A DNA stretch of 64,000 bases from Aculops lycopersici (lineage: Eukaryota; Arthropoda; Arachnida; Trombidiformes; Eriophyidae): NCBI GenBank assembly GCA_015350385.1, contig WNKI01000002.1, positions 5,016,636 through 5,080,635 on the forward strand. Direction: 5' to 3'. Positions 32,436 through 43,042 of the stretch are shown piece after piece (the stretch's first letter is position 1; every line of letters begins with the position of its first letter). Made by a program: the position numbers and the translations under genes. The notes under the pieces were generated by a model. It was given only the letters and a program-made list of their open reading frames with translations, searched no databases and was not told the DNA's origin.

Positions 32436-34234
32436 TTAACCTTGAAAAAACTTTCCCAACTTGCTCATGGGTCCATTGGCATACTGCGCTTGCTCGTGTT
32501 CCGGAAGTGTCAGCCAGTAGGGTAGTTTAGCGTGTCCTGGTCTTAATTCTGGATCTGGATACTTGTAATAACCTTTGATTAAATCGGCACCCTTCTCGCC
32601 AATCATAATAATTGGAGCATTTGTGTTACCTGAAACTATTTTTGGCATTATACTTGCGTCTATAACTCTCAGCCCCTTCACTCCGTAAACTCGGAGCTCC
32701 GGATCGACAACTGCGTAGGGATCGTTGGCTGGACCCATTTTTGCCGTTCCAACTGGATGGTAGATGGTTGCCGTGTAGGAGCGAGTTAGGCACTCGAGAT
32801 AGAGATCTCCGTAGGGCGGGTACTTTTCACATCCATACCAAAGTCTATCCCATATTTTGGGTTTAAATTTCTCAAACGGTTCGGAGAGTCCCATTCTAAT
32901 TGAAGTCTTCAATGCATCCACAAGCACAGCAACGTCGTCCGGATGCGACAGGTAGTTTGGCTGAATGACTGGCATGTCGTAGGGATTTCTTGAGCGCAAT
33001 TTGATGTAACCGGTCGACTTGGGTCTCAGGAGAACGGGATAGTAACTGTAAGCATCGTCGTACAAATGGGGTATATAAGCTTGATCATAAACCTCGTCGC
33101 GCATACCCATTGCCTTACGCACCGCCTCGCCTCCATCCGACGAGGGACAAGAGGGAATGAAATGGATTTCAACATCCGGCCAATCGTCGGTTTGATTCGC
33201 GTACTTTGTCTGGATGAAACCCAAGCCATCGAGACCACCAAGCATAGTCAAGGGTCCAATGCCGAGTGTTGAGAACTGAGTGAAGGATTTTGCAACATAA
33301 ACCCGAGGCATAACCACGGTCACAGGTGCCTCGGTTAGGAAATGCAAGCCACCTGTTCCAATGTGATCCTGAAGATTTTCGCCAACACCCGGCGAGTGGT
33401 GCACAACGGGAATACCCATTTCCATTAGATGCTCGGTGGGTCCCACGCCAGATAACATGAGCAACTGGGGTGAGTTTACAGCGCCCGCCGATAGGATAAC
33501 CTCGCGTCTAACATACACCTTATGCTTCAGGCCTCGCCTATCGAACTCGACTCCAATAGCTCGCTTGTGTTGGTCAAACAAAACCCTCGTTGCCTGAGCC
33601 CAAATTACCACATGCAAATTTGGCCTCTTCCCGCGGACATCCCTTAGGAAGGCCTTTGCCGTGGAGCACCTGGCGCCACGCCGAATGGTTCCCTGGGGCA
33701 CGGCAAATCCCGTTTGTTGCTCGCCATTGATATCAACATTTGGATAGCCAAACTTTTTGCCTGCCTCGATGAAGGCGCCGCCAATGGGCGTCGTGTAATG
33801 GGGAGTTGAAATTGTTAACGGGCCACCGTGACCATGGTAGCCGTTTTTGAGGATATCGGGGTCCCTATTGTCCTCTGATTTAACAAAATAAGGAAACACA
33901 TCGTTCCAAGACCAGCCGTGATTTCCCAATTGAGCCCACAAGTCATAGTCTCTCTTGTTACCTCTGACATACAACATATAATTTAAGGTTGAGGATCCGC
34001 CCAAGACCTTACCTCGCGGCCAACGGGATCTATTCTCCTTTAGGGCAAAGCAACTGTGCTTCTGTGGTTCAGTGTAATATTTCCAATCTTGAGCAGTCAT
34101 TTGCAATCTACTCGCCATAATGGGAATTTCCGATTGCCAATTCTCATAGCCGCCAGCCTCGAGGAGGAGAACTTTAATGTTTGGATCCTCGCTGAGCCGA
34201 TTGGCCACCACGGCGCCTGCTGATCCAGCGCCAA
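32436..34234 (-). CDS. GMC oxidoreductase (glucose dehydrogenase-like), exon 2
   Basis: Catalytic exon of an FAD-dependent GMC oxidoreductase. It carries the rest of the Rossmann motif ([29 protein letters not shown]), the first GMC signature region ([19 protein letters not shown]), the second ([16 protein letters not shown]), and the C-terminal active site with His at HPVGTAKMG and [17 protein letters not shown]. The acceptor GTTTAG ends at 34235 and the exon opens in phase 1. Joined to the exon at 51277-51421 it gives EYDYIVVGAGSAG, the complete family motif, and a 647-residue protein, the normal length. The frame continues upstream of the acceptor to 34511, but that part looks nothing like the family and is probably intron. 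In arthropods this family includes glucose dehydrogenases and ecdysone oxidases; the substrate is not predictable. Confidence 0.93.
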
Positions 34235-34511
34235 CTAAACAATTTTTCATCCATCCAGTCAATGATATACATAGAGCATTTTTGTTAATGGAGCGAGGAA
34301 GTGAGAGAGTTAGTTGATTTGTTGGTGTGATTAAAGGGAGGTAGTATTTATCGTCGCGTAGGTAGCAGCTACCTGTTTCACTTTCGGTCCGCCTACCTGC
34401 CGACCTGTTGACTAACATTTCTTCCTCATTGCCGGCGAAGTAGGTCTTGACCAGTAATGATATCGCCGTTGCCTCGTAGTCGTCGTCGCCACTGCATTCC
34501 TCTTGCAACAT

Positions 34512-37500
34512 TGCGATAGTTTTGCTTCAAGTAAAGGTGCTAAATCTACGTGAGCATCGTCACATCAGCATTAGTACTGGTATCCAACACAAGGAGCAAC
34601 AGGTTGTATTTGCGTCGACTGCTCGTCGCTACGCTTAGTTTCATTGATCTCCAATTGGGTGCCTGTGTGATAATTTCGATGATGGTGGTAACACTAGTAG
34701 TGCAATTCTAATTAGCAGATTTGGCGCACGATTACATAGGCAAAGGAGAGAGCTACGCCACCATCATCAATTGCATTAACGTCAATACCACCACTTCTAC
34801 AGCTATTTCTGCAATTGCTGGTGGACTGGCGACGTAATAAAAAGCGATTCTCGATGTTACTGGAGTTTCTCACTTTCTCATGCCGGAAGCGATGAGACAA
34901 TTAAAGTTAGCTGTCGTTATCATCGTTAGCAGTGTTGCAATTACACCAGGTAAAAGTTGAATCTGAATCAACTTGATTCAGATGATCACATTGCCAAGCG
35001 ACGAGCTAACGAAGTCCATTTGATTCGGAACTTCCTGCCGCAGTCCGAGTAATTGAATGCATCATCGAGTCATCGTTTTCTTTTTTCGAGCGTCTCAAGT
35101 CAATTCACAAACTCATCATCTCGACTTCAGTTTATCAACCACCACGAAAAATGTAGAGAGGAAGTCTAGGCATTGATAACAGCAGAAATAGTAGTAGAAG
35201 CAGCAGGAGCGGTGAAAAAACTGCTAATTTTCCCATGTTGACCAGCGAGAAGTAATAATGGTAGATTGTTTTACTCGCTTCTTCAATTGCCTGACGGCCA
35301 ATTAATGTTTCCGATTGGAACCAACTTAGCCGGTGGTCGTAAAAACAAGCAACTTGAACAGAAAGAGAGTGAGTGTATTGAGCGAGATTATTATTTTTAC
35401 TATTATTACTATGATTGTCTAGCCAGATGAAGAGGGGAGATTAGGATGATGGTAAAGCGAACGGAAGCGGCAATTGCAACTGTGGCCAAATGGTCAGACC
35501 AGACGGATTTTTGCTGCCTCTCCTTCCAACTTCCTACCAAAGTGGCGCAATGAGAAGAAGAGGCAAACAGGTGTCTGCATTAGTGTGCGCGGTGTTTATT
35601 TTACCTTGCCGCAGCCGACCGATGGCATCATCACCGTTGCGGCGGCGACCACGATGGCGGTGATGGCGGCGCAAGCCGCTGCATCATCATCAAACGTAAC
35701 CCGATAGTAACTGCCGATGGACACATACTACAGTTCGCCTGTCGGACGCTACTACATACTTGCAGTCAGCAGATAGGAGGAAAGCTAACAAGTGGTAGTT
35801 TAAATAGTTGCTATTGCGCAACCATTTACGTCGGCCAACGACAACAACTTGGCTAACTGCGCTACAGCAACTACCACCTGTTGCAGTCGACGATAGCGGC
35901 CTTATCTCCCCCGCTTCCCTCTGAGCTGCCCCTCTAACTGATTGATTGCCCAATGAAAGTGGCCATTGCCGCTGATTGCCTCTCGCCTTCTCTGCCTCGC
36001 TTGGCTTGACCACAAGTCACACGCCAATACGTCACACACCGAAAGAGCAACCGAAGCCACCGCCGCTACCGTAGATGTCTAAATCGACGACCGATAAATT
36101 CGGACATCGAAGCGTTCAAATGCAAACACAAACACTCAGGTATACTGGTACAGGACGAGACAAAGCCTTTACATAGATGGGGACGCGCGAACAAGCACTT
36201 GAACAGCTATAGCAACAGGTGGTGGTAGTGGAGGAGGTATGGAAGTGGAGAGTAAACAAAAGACGAGGCGAGGCGAGATTAGAAAAGGTAATAATGAAGC
36301 TATAAGATGAGAGAGAGAGGAAGGAAGGAGCATCACACGATTTTCAACCCGAAAATATGTAGTGTACTTTTCCCCCTCACTCACATGCTATTGGAATAGC
36401 AAAGTATACTGCTTGGAACGATAACAGAGTGTGATCAGGGAGCTAGCCGAGTGGCCCAACTTTTTGCTTTTCTAAACACGCCCTCTTTTTGCCTGCAGTT
36501 AAGTTGCAAAATGAAGTTATCCCAAATCCAATGCTCAACTAGTCGCATCGTGGTCAACAACTTGGCGCCTCGGAATCTGCCTTGGCTTTGCAATAACGGG
36601 AAGTGGCCGCTAGGTCTAGCGATCACGAACAGGTTGTTGTGTTGGCTTTCGCAGCAACACTGCCACCGATGATCCTAAGGATGTCAGTAGCCGCTACTGT
36701 CTCATTGCTTTCCTTCCTCGATCTCTCATTGTTTGCTCACACCTCAACAGTTTCAATCAACTTGATCTCCAGCTAAACTGGATCTCACTTTCCCATGTGT
36801 TGGTCACTTTGAAACGTACATAACCGACAAACACACAATGAGCAAGTGGCCGAGAGTGACACCCAAATAGGCATTGTGAGCTCCAAGACCACTGCCGCCC
36901 CTGCAGCTGCAAGCAAACCAAACGCTTGTATTGATGTCTCTTTGAGATTTTGTCGTTGCCCTCTACTACTGTGGTCGATCGAAAACAAATAGCCGGGCTA
37001 AGCTAAGCTACAAATCCATGGTTAACTCTGCCTCGACTGTTCCGCTTTGCTCCAACGATCGTTCTTAAAATGGTTAATTTTGCAACAAAATCAACACAAT
37101 AGACTCGAGTCCTAAAACAGGAACTCAAATAGATTTTCGCTCGGTTCATTTTTTCCGACTATGTTAACTGGATTTGCTCAACCATTTTACTTTGCACACT
37201 TTGAATCGCAAGATTCTCTGATGGCCATCGCAATCTAAATTTGCTCTCTTTGTTTTGTTCCATCATCAGACGCTAGAAGAGCCGTTGTGAAGTTAGCTCG
37301 ATTTTTCGTTTCCTGCATGCCGCCCCTTTCTCTGAGCTCTCGCTTAAACAATACTCTTTTCCCATTTGGCCAGCAGGTGTTATGTTGCGCTAAAGGTTAT
37401 TTATATCGATCCTCTCGCGAGTCCGATCTTAACGTAGTAACTCTCGGTAAAGTTTATAGTCTATGTGTGGCTCCCGCTAGACACTGAACGGCCTCAAAAA

Positions 37501-37970
37501 TCACAGGTTGCGCGCCCCATCTGCAAGTGTCAGTTTGTCTGGAAAGGTTTTAGTTGCTGTAGAGGTAGATGCCGACAAATTTCCATTTGTTCATGTCTAA
37601 GTTCATATGTTGCAATACTTTGAACAGAAAAAGAGCCAGTAACTGGAAGAAAGCTACACCTTACTACGACTGCTACCACCAGTAGGACTGCCACTTCTTG
37701 CTGCTCCATCGTAAACTCCCATCGCTGGGCCAAATAGACGGCAGGAAGGGGAGCTGGGTGCGCAATCAATGCAATTGGTTGCAAAACTAAAAGATAGGAC
37801 GATGACAACTGACGCTAGCCACAAAAACAAATCGCAAATATAACTCCTCGTGATTTTGCTTGTGCTAATAATCGTCGTTGATAGGAAACAGGGAGCCAAG
37901 GAGACAACTAGTCTGACTTTGGCCCGGACTCAAGTTAGAGTTAGATAAAACAAAAACAAACAACCGAACA
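34512..37970. other. Intronic flank upstream of peptidase copy 1
   Basis: 3.5 kb without a supported gene. From about 35460 it carries the repeated flank shared with 43110-45299 and 47780-49950. A small perfect palindrome (11-bp arms, one-base centre) lies at 34961-34983. GA runs occur near 36306. Confidence 0.55.
35460..37970 (+). repeat. Flank of duplicated peptidase unit 1
   Basis: Matches flank 3 (43110-45299) and flank 4 (47780-49950) in the same order. Shared blocks include about 35754-35881 with 43204-43334 and 48070-48199, and 36493-36582 with 43728-43815 and 48590-48677. About 240 bp at 36776-37015 are identical to 44023-44262. Confidence 0.85.
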
Positions 37971-40049
37971 ATGTCTTTCAAAAGTGTCGTCATTTTTGCG
38001 ACATTCCTAATTGCAACCACATTGTTGCTAGTAAACTATCCTCAGGTGACAGCGAATATATCAACAAAGAATGGTAACAATGTGGAGACAGAGCATCAAA
38101 AGAGCAATGACAGAGACATACCAGAGGTGACCAAGTTGATCATCGACGAGAACAAAAAGTTCGACGATGAATCCCTTGGCGAGATTGTTAAGGATTTCGG
38201 CGAGCACGTTGGTGATGTAATGACCAGCGAGACGGAGCAATTGTTTAATTATTTGGAGGCTCGCGAGAGAAGAAAAAAGGCGAGCTACGGATCTGATAGT
38301 ACTAATTCAAAAATGTCCTCATCAAATGACAAAAGAAATGATAACAAGGTTGATAACAAATTGAAAAAACAGCCACTAAGCAAGGAGGTTCTAGAGAGAC
38401 TGAAGAATGCCAACGAGGAAGCAGCCCGAGCTATTAAAGCGCGCATCGAGTTAGCGGGTAAAAAGGATCAAAGCGACATGCCTCAGATGAGTCTAAGCAT
38501 GAAGTCGGTGGGTAATTTTGTGTCGAAGGCTCAGGTGAAATTGCAATCTGCTGGAAATTACATTGGAAAGAAGATGTCATCATTAGGTGGTCTAGTTAAG
38601 GGAGTTCCGGCAAAGTTGCGCAAGATGATGCACTGGCCGAGTTTTCTGAATTTCAAGATCAAATTTAACAAAAATTACAAGTCGCTAAGGGAGGAGCTCT
38701 ACAGGCAGATGGTGTACCTCCACACCCAAACAAAGGTTGGCGTTCAGCAGATGAGATTTTTGTTACATCGCGAGAAGTCTCTGTTAAAGGCAACTCAATT
38801 CGCCGACACAACGGCAGACGAGTACTACAAAACCTATCACAATGGTTATGCCGAGGGCAAGGTGGAGGCTCGTAATACGGAGGCGATGCTCAAGCCGGAA
38901 GTTAAGGCGAAATTGGAGCGACTCTCGAGTGAGGGCAAGAATATCTTTGGTTTAGACATCATTCCGAAGATAAAGAAGAGTGATCAACACTTGAGAAAGA
39001 AACGAGAGGTTATTATTAACAGTAGCGAGTTGGACGAAGATGAAGAGGATTTTGGCGACCCATTCGACCCCATGGACATTGATGGACATGGTGAAGAATC
39101 CGATAACAACAGTGAGTTGCTAGACGAGATGCTTATTGACGAGTATGCTGCAGCTCTAGATGACGAAATGGATGACGAGGAGCTGGACAGATTGGGTCAC
39201 ATGATGGATGATGCCTTAGAGAGCGACAAGGGCAAGGACGAGAAATCCAAACCCTCCGGTCCCTTCACACCTGTTGACTTGCGCGACACTGGATGCGTAA
39301 TCACGCCCGAGAATCAGGAGGGCTGCGGAAATTGCTACTCGAATGCAGCCAACGCGATTGCCGCCTATTTCGAGTGCACGGTTGCCAAGGCTAGGGGCGA
39401 TTTCAAGGATAAAAAGGTCAAGCCGCCGAGGTTTGCACCACGCTTCGTGTCCAGCTGCGGCAGGTACATAACGCCAGAAGGCGAGAGGCCATTGATGAAC
39501 GGTTGCGCCGGAGGTCTCATTAAGGCGGCGATCAAGTACCTGACCGTCGTCGGAGCCATGAACTATATGGACTATGAGTTTGCTGAAATTAGCGCAAACG
39601 TTCACGACAAGATACCCGACGAGTGCGCCTACCCGAGACCCAAGAATGATGAGGCTTTTGCCGCCATGGGTAAGGTTAAGATTGACTCCTTCAAGGATGC
39701 CGAGCTAAACACTCTCGATACCCCTGAAGAGGTTGCCTTGTATCTGAGGACCGTTGGTCCAGCGGCAGTTAACATCTGGACTTGGAAGGACTTCAAACTC
39801 TATGGAGCAGGTATCTACGAGGGGCAAGAGTGGTCCAAGAAGCCGATATTGCACTCGATGGTGATTGTCGGCCACGATCGCGATCAAAACGGACGCGACT
39901 ACTGGATCATCCTGAACTCGCACGGAGTTGCGTGGGGCGAGCGCGGATTCGCCAGAATCTACTGGGACACAATCGAGATCTATCTCAACTATTATGGAGG
40001 GATAATGCCAACTACCGAGATTGCAAAAAGCGACGCGCTCGATGGCTAG
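37971..40049 (+). CDS. Papain-like cysteine peptidase (C1A) with long prepro region, copy 1
   Basis: A 692-residue single-exon protein. Residues 5-22 are a signal peptide or anchor. Residues about 221-290 resemble the I29 inhibitor prodomain (WPSFLNFKIKFNKNYKSLREE, then ATQFADTTADEY). LRKKR at 341-345 is a likely proprotein convertase site, followed by an acidic linker (about 353-425). The catalytic domain starts near 433 (PVDLRDTGCV). It has the oxyanion Gln449, nucleophile Cys455 (QEGCGNCYS), the GCAGG motif near 511, His628 and Asn649 (LNSHGVAWGERGF). The usual CGSCW reads CGNCY and NSWG reads NSHG, but the catalytic residues are all present, so activity is likely. The proregion is several times longer than in ordinary cathepsins. 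It is nested in the GMC intron on the opposite strand. A poly(A) signal AATAAA lies at 40101. Confidence 0.9.
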   Translation: MSFKSVVIFATFLIATTLLLVNYPQVTANISTKNGNNVETEHQKSNDRDIPEVTKLIIDENKKFDDESLGEIVKDFGEHVGDVMTSETEQLFNYLEARERRKKASYGSDSTNSKMSSSNDKRNDNKVDNKLKKQPLSKEVLERLKNANEEAARAIKARIELAGKKDQSDMPQMSLSMKSVGNFVSKAQVKLQSAGNYIGKKMSSLGGLVKGVPAKLRKMMHWPSFLNFKIKFNKNYKSLREELYRQMVYLHTQTKVGVQQMRFLLHREKSLLKATQFADTTADEYYKTYHNGYAEGKVEARNTEAMLKPEVKAKLERLSSEGKNIFGLDIIPKIKKSDQHLRKKREVIINSSELDEDEEDFGDPFDPMDIDGHGEESDNNSELLDEMLIDEYAAALDDEMDDEELDRLGHMMDDALESDKGKDEKSKPSGPFTPVDLRDTGCVITPENQEGCGNCYSNAANAIAAYFECTVAKARGDFKDKKVKPPRFAPRFVSSCGRYITPEGERPLMNGCAGGLIKAAIKYLTVVGAMNYMDYEFAEISANVHDKIPDECAYPRPKNDEAFAAMGKVKIDSFKDAELNTLDTPEEVALYLRTVGPAAVNIWTWKDFKLYGAGIYEGQEWSKKPILHSMVIVGHDRDQNGRDYWIILNSHGVAWGERGFARIYWDTIEIYLNYYGGIMPTTEIAKSDALDG

Positions 40050-40996
40050 ATGTTGTGAAGCTAATCCTTGTGATAATTAGTGATGACCAACTCAAGTAAT
40101 AATAAAAATCAATGGCATATGATCGAAATGAAATGATTAAGTATCCTGAAGCGGCGCATACACTTGTATTCGTGTAGAAAAGCAAATAGTTTGACCACTA
40201 CGCGATCACAAAATGCTACCAATTATGTTAGTATGCTTTCCCATCTCAACAGTGTATTTGTCTCGATGCAATTGCCGTTGTGACCAAATGGATAAGCCGA
40301 ACGGATTTTTGCTACTTCTCCTTCCCACTTGCAACTTCCTACTGGAGTGGCGCGAGAAGATGAAGAGGCAAACCGGTATCTGCATTAGTTTGTGCGGTAT
40401 TCATTTTACCTTGCCGCAGCCAAAAGAACGCAAACTGATTCTACTAGCGACTGGACACACATACTACAGTTCACCGATTGAAAGTTACTAGACATTTGCA
40501 GTCGCCAGTTAGAAGACGAGCCAACAGCATCAAGTCGGTCTGAAGTGGTCGAGATCATTTTTTGCTGCTCTCGACGTCGAGAGGAGAACGAGTTGTAGTT
40601 AATTTTTTGTATATTACCTGCCGCTTGTTGCTCCCGCCACGAAAGACCATTGAGGTGTGAGGCCATCTGCCTGGTAGGTGTTACGTTGAGCCGGTGGTTA
40701 TTTATATCGATTCTATGAGGACTGTGACTTTTTGCTGCTCCGTTGTACTCTCTCATTGTAGGGCGTCAGAATGTCGAGAAGAATGAAAATGAGCAGTGAG
40801 TACAGTTTGTTGCAAAACTGAAGTCTAACAACCAAGTTAGGATTACAAATGACGCTAGCCACAAAAACTAATCGCAAATATAACTCCTCGTGATTCTGCT
40901 TGCGTTGATAGGAAACAGGGAGCAAGGTGACAACGAGTCTGACTTTGGCCCAGACTCAAGTTAGAGTCAGATAAAACAAAAACAAACAAACGAACA
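40050..40996. other. Spacer between peptidase copies 1 and 2
   Basis: A shortened version of the repeated flank. The part at about 40255-40500 resembles the start of flank 1. The part at about 40540-40740 resembles 44580-44740. The middle blocks are missing, suggesting a deletion. Confidence 0.7.
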
Positions 40997-43042
40997 ATGT
41001 CTTTCGAGCGTTTTGCCATTTGTGCAACACTCCTAATTGCAACCATATTGTTGCTAGTCAACCATCCTCAGGTAGCAGCAAATATATCAACAAAGAATGG
41101 TAACAATGTGGAGACAGAGCATCAAAAGAGCAATGACAGAGACATACCAGAGGTGACCAAGTTGATCATCGACGAGAACAAAAAGTTCGACGATGAATCA
41201 CTTGGCGAGATTGTTAAGGATTTCGGCGAGCACGTTGGTGATGATATGACTCGTGAGATGGAGCAATTGTTTAAGTACCTAGAGGCGCGCGAGAGCAGAA
41301 AATCGTCAAAAGGTGGATCCATCAACAATAACGACAACAAGATTGATAATAATTCAAAAAGACAACCACTAAGCAAGGAGGTTCTGGAGAGATTGAAAAA
41401 TGCCAACGAGGCGGCAGCCCGTGATATTAAAACGCGCATCGAGTTAGCGGGCAAAAAGGACCAAAGCGATATGCCTCAGATGAGTCTCGGCATGAAGTCG
41501 GTGGGTAATTTTGTGTCGAAGACTCAGGTTAAATTGCAATCTGCTGGAAATTACATTGGAAGCAAGATATCATCATTAGGTGGTCTAGTTAAGGGAGTTC
41601 CGGCGAAGTTGCGCAAGATGATGCACTGGCCGAGTTTTCTGAATTTCAAGATAAAATTTAACAAAAATTACAAGTCGCTAAGGGAGGAGCTCTACAGGCA
41701 GATGGTGTACCTCCACACCCAAACAAAGGTTGGCGTTCAGCAGATAGGATTTTTGTTACATCGTGAGAAGTCTCTGTTGAAAGCAACCGAATTCGCCGAC
41801 ATAACGGCAGACGAGTACCATAAAACCTATCACAATCCTTATGCCGAGGCTGAGGCTCGTGATTCGGGGCCGATGCTCAAGCCGGAAGTTAAGGCAAAAT
41901 TGGAGCGACTCTCGAGTGAGGGCAAGAATATCTTTGGTTTAGACATCATTCCAAAGACAAAGAAGAGTGATCAACACTCGAGAAAGAGACGGGAGGCTGA
42001 CAACATGAACATCGATGAACTTAACGAAGACAGCAACGATGAGTTCGACGTCGAAGAGTTTAGTGACTCAGTCGAAACCATGAAAATAAATGGACTTGGC
42101 GAGGACGTTGGCAGTGAGTTGGGAGACGAGCTTGTTGTTGACAAGTACGCTGCAGCTCTAGATGACGAAATGGATGACGAGGAGCTGGACAGATTGGGTC
42201 ACATGATGGATGATGCCTTAGAGAGCGACAAGGGCAAGGACGAGAAATCCAAAGCCTTCACACCTGTTGACTTGCGCGACACCGGATGCGTAATCTCGCC
42301 CGAGAATCAGGAGGGCTGCGGAAATTGCTACTCGAATGCAGCCAACGCGATTGCCGCCTATTTCGAGTGTGCGGCTGCCAAGGCTAGGGGCGATTTCAAG
42401 GATAAAATGGTCAAGCCGCCGAGGTTTGCACCACGCTTCGTGTCCAGCTGCGGCAGGTACATAACGCCAGAAGGCGAGAGGCCATTAATGAACGGTTGCG
42501 CCGGAGGTCTCATTTCGGCGGCAATCAAGTACCTGTCCGTCGTCGGAGCCATGAAATTTATGGAGTATGAGTGGGCTCAAATTTATGCAGGAGTTCACAA
42601 CAAGATACCCGACGAGTGCGCCTACCCGAGACCCAAGGATGATGAGGCTTTTGCCGCCATGGGTAAAGTTAAGATTGACTCCTTCAAGGATGCCGAGCTA
42701 AACACTCTCGATACCCCTGAAGAGGTTGCCTTATATCTGAGGACCGTTGGTCCAGCGGCAGTTAACATCTGGACTTGGAAGGACTTCAAACTCTATGGAG
42801 CAGGTATCTACGAGGGGCAAGAGTGGTCCAAGAAGCCGATATTGCACTCGATGGTGATTGTCGGCCACGATCGCGATCAAAACGGACGAGACTACTGGAT
42901 CATCCTGAACTCGCACGGAGTTGCGTGGGGCGAGAGCGGATTCGTTAGAATCTACTGGGACACAATCGAGATCTATCTCAAATACTATGCAGCGGTTATG
43001 CCAACTGCCGAGATTGCGAAAGTCGACGCGCTCAATGGCTAG
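40997..43042 (+). CDS. Papain-like cysteine peptidase (C1A), copy 2
   Basis: A 681-residue single-exon paralogue with the same layout: hydrophobic N terminus (FAICATLLIATILLLV), I29-like part, SRKRR dibasic site, acidic linker and C1A domain. Catalytic residues are Gln438, Cys444, His617 and Asn638, counted from the same block spacing as copy 1. The N-terminal half matches copy 3 more closely (MSFER start, IGSKISSLGG, QQIGFLL). The linker end and catalytic domain match copy 1 (AALDDEMDDEELDRLGHMM, ITPEGERPLMNGCAGG). This mosaic pattern points to gene conversion or unequal crossing-over. Confidence 0.9.
   Translation: MSFERFAICATLLIATILLLVNHPQVAANISTKNGNNVETEHQKSNDRDIPEVTKLIIDENKKFDDESLGEIVKDFGEHVGDDMTREMEQLFKYLEARESRKSSKGGSINNNDNKIDNNSKRQPLSKEVLERLKNANEAAARDIKTRIELAGKKDQSDMPQMSLGMKSVGNFVSKTQVKLQSAGNYIGSKISSLGGLVKGVPAKLRKMMHWPSFLNFKIKFNKNYKSLREELYRQMVYLHTQTKVGVQQIGFLLHREKSLLKATEFADITADEYHKTYHNPYAEAEARDSGPMLKPEVKAKLERLSSEGKNIFGLDIIPKTKKSDQHSRKRREADNMNIDELNEDSNDEFDVEEFSDSVETMKINGLGEDVGSELGDELVVDKYAAALDDEMDDEELDRLGHMMDDALESDKGKDEKSKAFTPVDLRDTGCVISPENQEGCGNCYSNAANAIAAYFECAAAKARGDFKDKMVKPPRFAPRFVSSCGRYITPEGERPLMNGCAGGLISAAIKYLSVVGAMKFMEYEWAQIYAGVHNKIPDECAYPRPKDDEAFAAMGKVKIDSFKDAELNTLDTPEEVALYLRTVGPAAVNIWTWKDFKLYGAGIYEGQEWSKKPILHSMVIVGHDRDQNGRDYWIILNSHGVAWGESGFVRIYWDTIEIYLKYYAAVMPTAEIAKVDALNG

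Noticed and set aside
34235..34511. Upstream extension of the GMC frame with its own ATG at 34511
   Set aside because: Its sequence is unlike any GMC N terminus, and the true first strand of the FAD fold is supplied by the exon at 51277-51421. The open frame here is most likely intron.
34892..34951. Plus-strand frame MRQLKLAVVIIVSSVAITPG followed by a donor-like GTAAAAGT, resembling a signal-peptide exon
   Set aside because: No second exon in matching phase is seen nearby, and such short hydrophobic frames arise by chance.
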